Source of the DNA: UBA9647 sp049522195
GTDB taxonomy: Bacteria > Bacteroidota > Ignavibacteria > UBA10030
Assembly: GCA_049522195.1 (NCBI GenBank)
Contig: JBEKOB010000001.1
Span: forward strand, 97,432 to 161,431
Reading direction: 5' to 3'
DNA: 64,000 bases
The notes under the pieces are model-generated. The model saw only the letters and a list, made by a program, of their open reading frames with translations, ran no database searches and was not told the DNA's origin. Of the stretch, positions 18,423 through 26,800 are shown one piece after another. The translations under genes and the position numbers were made by a program. Each line of letters opens with the position of its first letter. The first letter of the stretch is position 1.

Positions 18423-19567
18423 GCTAATGCCTTCTCGTACACTTCCTCCACGCGGAACATGAAGCGCTCCATCGAGTGATCAGCCTTGACGATCTCATAT
18501 CCATTGGCGATCAGTCTTGATCGCAGCCCATTGTCATCCAGAAGTTCCTCTATGGTCTTCGCGAGTTCAAGATAATCTCCCGGCTTGAAGAGCAGGCCAT
18601 TACTCCTATGACGGATGATTTCCGGTATCCCTCCACTGTCCGCTCCGATCACAGGGACACCAGCGGCCGATGCTTCGAGCAGAACCAGGCCAAATGGTTC
18701 GTTCTCGGACGGACACACGAGTATGTCGAGTGATTTGAGGGCCGACGGTATGTCCTCCCGCCAACCGAGAAAGTGGATTCTGTCCTGCAGGCGATGATGT
18801 TCTGCATACTCCAGGACCTCGTTTTTGTAGCGCAGGAATCGCGGGAAGAGATCATGCATCGTCACCTCTCCGATGATGACGAAGTGAACATCTCTTCGAT
18901 GTCCGAGCACGTGCTCAGCGGCCTTGAGGAAACTGAAGTGGCCCTTCCAGACGTCGAACCGGGCGATCATGCCGACGAGTTTGTCGTCCTGGTTCAAACG
19001 CAATTCCGCTCGAAGAGGTCCAGGCGCCGCTCTGGTGAAGGAATCGGTGTCGATACCCATGTGAAGGACCAGGATGGTGTCCTCGTCGACATGCATCCTG
19101 CGAACAACATCACTCTTCACGGCGTGTGACACGGCAATCGCCCGAGTAATCCGATGCCTGAGCAGGTACCGGATCATCCACACGCGCTTGGTTTCGAAAT
19201 TCCTGATGTGACAGACGATAGGCTTTCGACAGAGAGCCAGCGGCAAAAAGAGAAGCTTCAGGGCGAGGTTGTCGTTGCAGCAGACGAGAGCAAATCGCTC
19301 ATCCATCAGGCGAGAGTGCACACGCATGAGCGAAAGGATATTCTGAAACAAGGAAACCGGATGAAGGATTCGTCTGAGCGATACGTTAAAGGGAATGACC
19401 TCATACTCAACGTGATCCTGGGATAGCCTCCGCGGAAAAAGGCCCTGACGACAACAGAGAACGACAGGCCTGAATTTGGAGCGATCAAGCCGCTTGAGTA
19501 TTCGAATGAGACTGACTTCGGCTCCGCCGATGTCACCCGCCGAAGAAATGTAGAGGATAGTTCTCAT
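18419..19567 (-). CDS. GT4-family glycosyltransferase
   Basis: This 382-residue GT-B enzyme has the N-terminal Rossmann start MRTILYISSAGDIGGAEVSL. In the C-terminal donor domain it shows VGMIARFDVWKGH, a phosphate-binding loop, and the E-x7-E motif ENEPFGLVLLEASAAGVPVIG typical of retaining GT4 transferases. It probably adds one sugar to a lipid-linked or surface glycan. It sits between two other transferase genes on the minus strand, with a four-base overlap downstream and 21 bases upstream. Confidence 0.88.
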   Translation of the reverse strand: MRTILYISSAGDIGGAEVSLIRILKRLDRSKFRPVVLCCRQGLFPRRLSQDHVEYEVIPFNVSLRRILHPVSLFQNILSLMRVHSRLMDERFALVCCNDNLALKLLFLPLALCRKPIVCHIRNFETKRVWMIRYLLRHRITRAIAVSHAVKSDVVRRMHVDEDTILVLHMGIDTDSFTRAAPGPLRAELRLNQDDKLVGMIARFDVWKGHFSFLKAAEHVLGHRRDVHFVIIGEVTMHDLFPRFLRYKNEVLEYAEHHRLQDRIHFLGWREDIPSALKSLDILVCPSENEPFGLVLLEASAAGVPVIGADSGGIPEIIRHRSNGLLFKPGDYLELAKTIEELLDDNGLRSRLIANGYEIVKADHSMERFMFRVEEVYEKALA

Positions 19568-19588
19568 ACAGTGTAACGATACGATGTC

Positions 19589-20704
19589 TCAGACCTGCGA
19601 TGAAAGTATATGTTTGTACATTTCGGCTGTTTCGCGCGCGACTGCGGCCCACGTAAAATGTTTCCCGGTATGTTCTTTTGCCAGCTGCGCAAGTCGGCGT
19701 GTCTTCTCTGGATTGCCAAGTAAGTCGCAAACGGCGTCACTGATGGATTCGACATCGGTGCGGCAGAGCAACCCCGTCTCATTGTGCCGGATGAGCTGGG
19801 CGAGGTCTCCGACATTTGTTGCGACGATCGCGGTTTGGAAAGACATAGCGATTGTAGCGACCCCACTTTGTGTGGCGTCGCGGTAGGGTAGCAGTGTGAT
19901 TGTTGCTCTCTGAAAGTAGTGGCCTATTCGTTCGTCTGGTACAAATCCCTCATAGACCTCGAAATAGGAACGTTTGCGCATCGCAGCCAGCATCGGTCTC
20001 AATTCCCTCTCCCAGAGGGTTCTGGCTTTTCCCCTAAGGAGCGTCCCCATGGACCCCACAACCAAGAAGAGAGCTCGCGGAAACAGGGAATGAACCTGAT
20101 CGGCGACCGGGACAAGAAAGTCCATTCCCTTGTTGGGCTGGAATCTGCCGAAGAAGAGGATCGTCTGCGGCTCCCGGCGCGTGTCCTCAGTGTGCTCGCC
20201 AAGGAAATCGATGGCGCCGTGACGCTGTATGGAGATACATTCGGGTCTTATCGCTTGCTCCAGAAGCAGCTTTTGGCAAAACGGACCGTGGACGACAAAG
20301 TGCCTGGTGCAGTGATACGCAAGCGATTTCGCTCTCTCTTCCGCCCATGAGAGGCGAACGCCGGAATGGGGCACAGGATCGTGGACCGTTACGACGATCG
20401 GTGCAAGATTCTTGAGGATAGGGAAGAGGAGGAACCCATAGACTGGTCGCTCCACCCCGTCAGTGAAATGGACAATATCTGGCTTGAAGTCGTACACAAC
20501 GCGAATGATTCGCATCACTACCATCAGCTTGTCAAAGAGAGTGCGGAACGGGTATGTATGATGGGGAAGAGAACTGAGGATGTCCCTTGCAATTCGGGAT
20601 TGAGCGGCTCCCTGCTCAAAGATGGAGACGGCTTCGATACCGGCGGTCTGCTGGAGGGCCCGACCCATACCCAGCCCATAATGGATCAGTCCCGCGGTGG
20701 TCAT
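19589..20704 (-). CDS. GT4-family glycosyltransferase; true start probably upstream at a non-standard codon
   Basis: The C-terminal half is a clear GT4 donor domain: TILFFGRFQPNKGMDFLVPV, then LLPYRDATQSGVATIAMSF and ATNVGDLAQLI. The ATG at 20704 gives 371 residues but cuts off the first strand of the fold. The same frame runs upstream as PIIRVVHIN and is closed by the TAA at 20747-20749, the stop codon of the preceding gene. No ATG, GTG, TTG or CTG exists between that stop and ATG 20704. An AGGTGA site stands 4-7 bases ahead of two ATC codons (20728 and 20725), so initiation at ATC is possible. The coordinates given are the conservative ATG version. The sugar specificity is unknown. Confidence 0.8.
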   Translation of the reverse strand: MTTAGLIHYGLGMGRALQQTAGIEAVSIFEQGAAQSRIARDILSSLPHHTYPFRTLFDKLMVVMRIIRVVYDFKPDIVHFTDGVERPVYGFLLFPILKNLAPIVVTVHDPVPHSGVRLSWAEERAKSLAYHCTRHFVVHGPFCQKLLLEQAIRPECISIQRHGAIDFLGEHTEDTRREPQTILFFGRFQPNKGMDFLVPVADQVHSLFPRALFLVVGSMGTLLRGKARTLWERELRPMLAAMRKRSYFEVYEGFVPDERIGHYFQRATITLLPYRDATQSGVATIAMSFQTAIVATNVGDLAQLIRHNETGLLCRTDVESISDAVCDLLGNPEKTRRLAQLAKEHTGKHFTWAAVARETAEMYKHILSSQV

Positions 20705-20746
20705 ATTGATGTGAACAACCCGGATGATGGGATCACCTTGAAACTG

Positions 20747-22957
20747 TTAATGGGTTTTTGAGAATCCAAACGACATCCACAGCAGAGGTTGAGGGCGAAT
20801 GCCGATCCTCTTGAGCTCTTTGGCGAGGAGAATGACCGAGAACGCGAAGGAAATGAATCCTGCGGCACAGTAAGCCGCCGCGACACCCAAAGCCCCTGAG
20901 TCTGCGAGCACGATGGCTCCGCCAAGAAACAGTAGCAGTCTCAAGAGGGTTTCGTACGAAATGTACTCAGGCTTGAACAGGTAGTGGAAGATGTTGTTCA
21001 CGGACGTGAACGCCATGTGAGCAATCGCCGGCGCCGAGAGCATGACAAAAATGGGCACTACGATCCCTCTCTCTTTCCCATAGATCAAGCTGATGAGTGG
21101 ACCCGAGAAAGCGACGATTACCAGAGAGAGAAGCATGAAAGGAGACGCGAGTCTCAGTGTCCTTCGGATGTAAGCGGATATCTCACTATTGGACGGTATC
21201 CGTGCCCCGACCGGCATGAAGTAGGAATGAAGTGCTCCTCCCACGACTGCGAAGACGAAGCTCAACGTGAGCCCCAAGCCGAAGGCGCCTGCTTCTTTGT
21301 CCGTCGAATAGATTGCCAGGATCAGTGGTCCAAGATGCGTCGTCAGGATCCGTGAGACTCCAGTTACACTTTGCCAACCGCTGTAGACTGCGATCTGACC
21401 GAGTTTGCGTGCACGGACTTCACCGTGTTTGCTGACGGCATCATAGAAAGGGAACGAAGCAATTGCGACACCAACCCAGGTTGGCAAGATGAACGCCCAG
21501 AAGAGATTGACAGCGGTCGCCCCTTTGAATATTGCGACGATCGCTATGGTTAAGATCCTGAGAATCGAGACGACAGTGCGCAGGAGCGCAAATTCGTGAA
21601 ATCGCAGCTCGACAGAATAGATGCTCGTCACGTAGTTGAAGAGGGCCGTGCCGCAGGCACTGACCACGACGGCAAGAATCAACAAAGGTGGCAATGCAAC
21701 CGAGAACACCTGATCGGTAAGAACCCTGGAGAGTACTGACATTGCCGCACACAAAATGATCAACAGGGTGATTTGCAGCATCAAGCCACTCTTCAGGATG
21801 GACGCGCAGCCGGCCTTGTCATTCTTCTTTGAACACTCAGAGGCGTGGCGCGTGACACTCACCGGTAGCCCGGCATTGCACAATGTGGACAGAACCGCCT
21901 CGAAAGAGAAAGCCACCGTGAAGAGTCCAAACTCAGCAATCGAGAGTGCGTTGCCGATGATCACGAAACTGAAGAATCCGAATATCGAGCTGGCAACAGT
22001 GCCTGCCAGAAAGGAGGTAAGGCCGGACGCCGTGCCCCGTTCTGCTCCTTCTTTTCTCAAGTCGCTTATACCTTCCCAAGCCGCGCTGAGGTAACCGAAC
22101 GCAGCTGACGCCTGTGCCAGAACGACGAGGGACGCTATCGTAAGTCCTTCAATGACGTTGTGCCGAGGCAACGCCGTCTTGATCATCGTGAAGATGCGTT
22201 GAACAAGGCCCTTCTCACGAGGGAGATGGCTTTCTTTTCTGATCACGTTGTGATAAAGATAAGAGCCTCTGCCTTGACAGTACATATGAAAGATGAATGA
22301 CGTGAGCTGAAAGGACTGGTAGTGATCGACCACGATGTCGTCGACAAAGGCAACTTTTTCGCCGGCTGCCTGAAGCCTGGCGAGGAATTCCCGATCTTCA
22401 GCACCGTGGAAGAACCGCTCATCGAAGCCACGAAACATCCTAAACGTCGAGGCCAAACAGGCAAAATTGTTTGTTGTCAGGAACCGCGGTTGTTCATGGT
22501 CGCGGTTCAGTTGGGCTCTGAGCGATTCGTTCATCTCGGAGTAAACTCTTGCAAGAAGATTGTCTTCCCTCTTATTCCGAATGGCCCCGCCAACGGCAAC
22601 AGCTTGATTTGACCGGAGGGCATCTTCGATGCGAATCAGCCAGTTCTGTGGAACCAGACAGTCATCGTCGGTGAAAGCAAAGATCTTGCCTCGCGCCAAG
22701 GCCACGCCAGCGTTGCGCGCCACCGGTATCCCGGAGTTCTCGATCCGGATCCACTGCACATTGTCGTGACATCGAAGCGACTCTAAGTACTCAGGGGTTC
22801 CATCGGTGCTCCCATCGTCGACGAGGATTATCTCGAATTCATTTGGAGAGAGGTCCTGAGCCAGTAGACTTTCGACAGCCGCAGGAAGAAGTGCGCAGCG
22901 GTTGTGTGTTGTAACAACGACGGAAAAACGAGGAGTGTCAGGAGGGTGTGCTGTCAC
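20747..22957 (-). CDS. Fusion of GT2 glycosyltransferase and Wzx/MATE-like polysaccharide flippase
   Basis: The protein has 736 residues with a GTG start that overlaps the preceding stop as GTGA. Residues 1-300 are a GT2 transferase: FSVVVTTHNRCALLPAAVES, EIILVDDGSTDGTPE and FAFTDDDCLVP, with HGAEDREFLARL as the acceptor/catalytic motif. From about residue 315 the chain becomes a polytopic membrane protein of 12-14 helices with the oligosaccharide-flippase pattern (GFFSFVIIGNALSIAEFGLF, then GLPVSVTRHAS). Flippases of this kind move undecaprenyl-linked glycans across the inner membrane. The two activities are normally on separate genes in a glycan locus. No stop or frameshift separates them here, so the joining appears real. 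Confidence 0.85.
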   Translation of the reverse strand: MTAHPPDTPRFSVVVTTHNRCALLPAAVESLLAQDLSPNEFEIILVDDGSTDGTPEYLESLRCHDNVQWIRIENSGIPVARNAGVALARGKIFAFTDDDCLVPQNWLIRIEDALRSNQAVAVGGAIRNKREDNLLARVYSEMNESLRAQLNRDHEQPRFLTTNNFACLASTFRMFRGFDERFFHGAEDREFLARLQAAGEKVAFVDDIVVDHYQSFQLTSFIFHMYCQGRGSYLYHNVIRKESHLPREKGLVQRIFTMIKTALPRHNVIEGLTIASLVVLAQASAAFGYLSAAWEGISDLRKEGAERGTASGLTSFLAGTVASSIFGFFSFVIIGNALSIAEFGLFTVAFSFEAVLSTLCNAGLPVSVTRHASECSKKNDKAGCASILKSGLMLQITLLIILCAAMSVLSRVLTDQVFSVALPPLLILAVVVSACGTALFNYVTSIYSVELRFHEFALLRTVVSILRILTIAIVAIFKGATAVNLFWAFILPTWVGVAIASFPFYDAVSKHGEVRARKLGQIAVYSGWQSVTGVSRILTTHLGPLILAIYSTDKEAGAFGLGLTLSFVFAVVGGALHSYFMPVGARIPSNSEISAYIRRTLRLASPFMLLSLVIVAFSGPLISLIYGKERGIVVPIFVMLSAPAIAHMAFTSVNNIFHYLFKPEYISYETLLRLLLFLGGAIVLADSGALGVAAAYCAAGFISFAFSVILLAKELKRIGIRPQPLLWMSFGFSKTH

Positions 22958-23268
22958 GCAATCACCATTCTCGAAGTCCGATCGAGTCTTATATGCATAC
23001 TGACGTTTTGCATGATGAAGTCAGTCCTGAGTACTCGCATCGACGGGAGTGCCATTGAGAAGTGAGCGATTTTGGGGCGTTGCCCCGCGCCACGAGTGGA
23101 TCTAGTCGATAATCGGCCCGCAGGCAGCATGGGAAAGCGTTCCGAAGTTGATTCGCTCCTGATTCTCAAGCCTCCGGCTGCGAAGCACTCGTAATGCCTC
23201 AGAATCCTCATCGTCCCGATGCCTGTGACGGCGGGCACAACAGCAGTGATCGGATAGAAATAGTTCAT
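22954..23268 (-). CDS. Small uncharacterised ORF at the head of the glycan operon
   Basis: This 104-residue ORF ends with a GTGA overlap on the GT2-flippase gene and starts about 25 bases downstream of a plausible promoter. The beginning (NYFYPITAVVPAVTGIGTMRI) faintly recalls the first strand of a GT2 transferase, but the remainder matches nothing I recognise and is Arg/Ser-rich. No ribosome site precedes the ATG. It may be a decayed transferase fragment, a short leader ORF that couples translation to the next gene, or spurious. Confidence 0.3.
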   Translation of the reverse strand: MNYFYPITAVVPAVTGIGTMRILRHYECFAAGGLRIRSESTSERFPMLPAGRLSTRSTRGAGQRPKIAHFSMALPSMRVLRTDFIMQNVSMHIRLDRTSRMVIA

Positions 23269-23293
23269 GTATCAGAGGGTCAACAAATCGGAG

Positions 23294-23325
23294 CAAAAGT
23301 AGCCAGCAATGGGGTTAAAGTCAAT
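23294..23325 (-). promoter_or_regulatory. Possible Bacteroidota-type promoter for the glycan operon
   Basis: On the minus strand ATTG (23325-23322), 20 bases, then TACTTTTG (23301-23294) fits the -33/-7 pattern TTTG ... TAnnTTTG known from Bacteroidetes. It would start transcription about 20 bases upstream of the 104-residue ORF and drive the whole operon. The evidence is pattern only. Confidence 0.35.
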
Positions 23326-23345
23326 GAAACTCCGGGCCTGACTTC

Positions 23346-23374
23346 TTGACATTCGTTTCAAGTTTAGGTACCAT
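23346..23374 (+). promoter_or_regulatory. Possible sigma-70-type promoter upstream of the first IPT-repeat giant
   Basis: TTGACA (23346-23351), 17 bases, then TACCAT (23369-23374). The next confident plus-strand gene begins more than 500 bases downstream, so the leader would be long. The stretch 23375-23890 holds only a 27-residue hydrophobic ORF and no recognised RNA. Confidence 0.25.
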
Positions 23375-23697
23375 TGCGATATATGTTGCTGTACCGTGAA
23401 CAATGTCTGTCTGGCAAGTAACACCTGCAGGGGAGTGCCTACTCCTTACGACTATTCTTCCTGATCGCATTTTCATTGGCCCAGCGTTGCCGACGACCGC
23501 TTAGGTCTGTTGACAGCAGTCGAGTATCGTGTTCAACTCGCAAAGGGAGCGTTCCGGTACATCTTGTTACTGCCTCTCGTAACTTCAAGCACTCATTCGC
23601 CATCCAATCCTGAAGGCAGCACTGAGCCGCGTCCGCTTCTCTTTGACCTGTGATGTATTCAGCCCGAGCCGCGCTACGCCTCTGAGAGGGTAGGACA

Positions 23698-23781
23698 ATG
23701 ACACGCCTTGCACTCTTTCTCCTGCCCATCGCGGCGATTGTGTTATCGCGGAATGTTTTATTGTCGCATTCTTCTCAGTGA
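23698..23781 (+). CDS. 27-residue hydrophobic peptide ORF (possible leader or signal-peptide remnant)
   Basis: MTRLALFLLPIAAIVLSR followed by nine more residues and a TGA. AGGA and GAGGG lie just before the ATG. The sequence looks like a signal peptide that ends early, 110 bases ahead of the IPT-repeat gene. It could be a leader peptide, the remnant of a broken secreted protein, or chance. Confidence 0.25.
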   Translation: MTRLALFLLPIAAIVLSRNVLLSHSSQ

Positions 23782-23890
23782 GATTCGTCACCGGCCCAAA
23801 TGTCAATATCTTGAGCATTCGCCCAGCGCAGGCTCGTTTGCCAGCGCGAGCGCACGAAAGCAAGCCGGTGTACATCTAACAGGGGGCAGT

Positions 23891-26800
23891 ATGATCAAAT
23901 TGGCTACCAAGTTGCTATCGTCCGCGACTTTTGTGCTTGTTGCGTGCATTTCATTGACGGTGTCTGCGTGGGCGCAAGCTCCAAATATGGGGGATTACCA
24001 ATCGAAGACTTCCGGTGCCTGGAATGCGACGTCAACCTGGCAGTACTTCGATGGCAGCACGTGGATTGACGCAGTTGCAACGCCGACGAACAGCGATGGC
24101 GTCATAACAATCCGTCATCTTGTGACAGTCACGGAAGATGTCACTATCGATGAGACCGTCATCTCGTCCGCCGGCGAGATCAGCGTCGCATCCGGTAAAA
24201 CGTTGACGATTGGTAATAGCGAGGGGACTGATCTGGATGTGAGTGGAAGGATCACCGGTGTCGGTGCCACTCTGAATTTTTCGGGATGGAAACTCAAGCT
24301 CCACAGTGGTTCAGTGGTTTCGATTACCAATCTGATCATCGATGACGATTCCAACCACGATGTCGAGGGAATTGGAACGTTCACCAACTGCACGCTGGAT
24401 ATCCAGCTAGGCTACCTTTACTTAACCAACAACTTGAGTATCACTGGGGGAACCATCCAACTTGTGGGACTTGAGGGTGGGAGCACCCTCGATCTCAATG
24501 GCAACATCCTTACGCTCAACGGCGTTGCCCTGACGAACGACCACTATTGTGACATCTACGACACGCCGTCCACTGGTAAGATCCAGACAACCGGTGGGTC
24601 GGCAATCACACAGAATGGCTACTTTTCCGCACTGCTTGAGGTCAGTGGCACCACGTCGGCCTCCGGAACCGGCGATTTCTCTGGTGGCATTAGAGTTCTT
24701 AATGGCGCAGCTCTCAGCGTCCCCGGTGCGAGTACACTAATCATCTCAAGCGACCTTGAGATTCAGGGAACAGGAACTCTCAGTGGTGCGAACGCAACGA
24801 CGTCCGTCGTCGCCCTCACGGGCTCATACAATGGAGACGACCTGACGGGAAACCACCTGACGCTTGCTGGCTCGCTGCCCGGCACTACAATCTCGAAAGT
24901 ACAACTGCAACTCCATGGGGGCTCATACAAGTTCGTTTTGTTCTCTGGATTTGCCAATCTTCAGAACGGGGCATCCTTCGACATTGACAATTCTTCCACG
25001 TTGAGGCTGGTGGACGACGGCACAGTCAGTGGCGGCGCGATCCAAATGAATAGTGGCGTGATTGACACTTACGGGAATACGCTGACCCTCAACGGGACGA
25101 CACTCAATATCGGTTCTTTTGCCTCAGTAGATGACTACAACGAAGTGATTGGGCTTGTCCAGACACAAGGGACCACGACGATCCAGCAGGGGGGAGAGTT
25201 CTACGTTCCTCTCAATGTCTTGGAGGGGACAACTGAAGCTTGGAGCGTGGTATATTCCGAACACCTCCCAGGCTTGGGGAAACGAGCGCCTTCGGTGGGG
25301 GGGCTCGCGCATGTCCAGGCGACCAGAGGGCATGCAAAGCGCCGAGCCGGGACGACTGCACTGAGTGGCTCAGGTGAGTTTACGGGAGATATTGATGTGA
25401 GCGCCGATGCCACGCTTCGGATCCGAAGCGGCGAAACGCTCTGGTTGTCCTATTACACGAATATCTCTGAAGCGGTCGGCTCCACGACTATCGGAACGAT
25501 CGCAACGACGCGGGATTGCTACACTGAATCTGGTAATGAAACATTTGGTGGGCTCGGTGTGGAGATTCAGTCTGTTTCGGTCAATCTGGGATCGACTACC
25601 GTGACACGTACAACAGGAACCACACCCTCGATGACTGGTGTGACGTTCATAAAGAGGTTCTTTGATATTTCACCATCCACCAATGCTGGACTAAACGCAA
25701 CATTCGTTTTCCATTATGTTCCTGGTGAGCTCAACGGAACGACGGTTTCGAATCTTCAACTCTACAAATCGACTGATGTCGGCTCAACGTGGTCAAATCA
25801 AGGCGGGACCGTCGATGGCGAGTTAAGCGAAATCACTCTGACCGGCGTCAATTCTTTTTCACGCTGGACCGCCGGGCAATTGGGTGGTGCCATTCCGACG
25901 ATCAGAAGTATTTCTCCTTCGTCTGCAGAGGGCGGAAACACGCTGACGGTCATTATTACGGGCACCAACTTCGTGAGTGGCGGGAGCACAGTCAGATTCA
26001 GCGGAACGGGGATCTCGGTTAACTCAACAACGGTCAATTCCCCCGGTCAGATTACTGCGACTATAACCATCAGCGAATCCGCTTCCGCGGACTTGAGGGA
26101 TGTTTCTGTGACCACTCCTTCCGGGAGAGCCCTTCTTGCGAACGGTTTCGAGGTGAAGGCCCCACCTCCGCCTACGTTGACGCAGGTAGCTCCCGCATTT
26201 GCGGTCAGGGGAAGCACTCTTGATGTCGTGCTCACAGGCACCCGCTTCGCATCGGGGAGTTCGGTCAGCTTCAGTGGTGGGGGTATTACGGTAAACACTG
26301 CGACAGTGAATTCAAGCTCCCAAATCACCGCCAACATTACAGTTGGTGCCGCGGCACTTGCTGGTAACCGGGATGTCTCGGTGTCCGGTACCACAGGCAC
26401 CGCAACGCTTGCGAACAGCTTCCAGGTGCGGAACCCATCGCCAACGCTCTCGGGCCTTTCTCCCTCAGCCGGGATCCTCGGTCAATCGCTCGCTGTCACA
26501 CTGCAAGGTACTGGGTTTGCCAGTAGCTCTCCGACTGTTTCCTTTGGCGACGGAATCACCGTGGTATCTGTGTCAGCCTCAGATGATCAAACGTTGATCG
26601 CCCAAATCAGTATCGCCGCTGGGGCAATTCCCGGAACGCGAAATGTGACCGTGACAAATCCCGCTCCTGGCGGTGGAACTGCGACGCTAAATGCTGGATT
26701 CACGATCTATCCACAGACTGGTCTGACAGCAGTGTCGCCTGGGGTCGGCGCACGAGGTCAAGTGCTCACTGTTGTGTTGACGGGTTCGAATTTCGTTGCC

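Noticed and set aside
23102..23296. 64-residue minus-strand ORF
   Set aside because: It overlaps the promoter candidate and the 104-residue ORF in another frame and shows no protein character.
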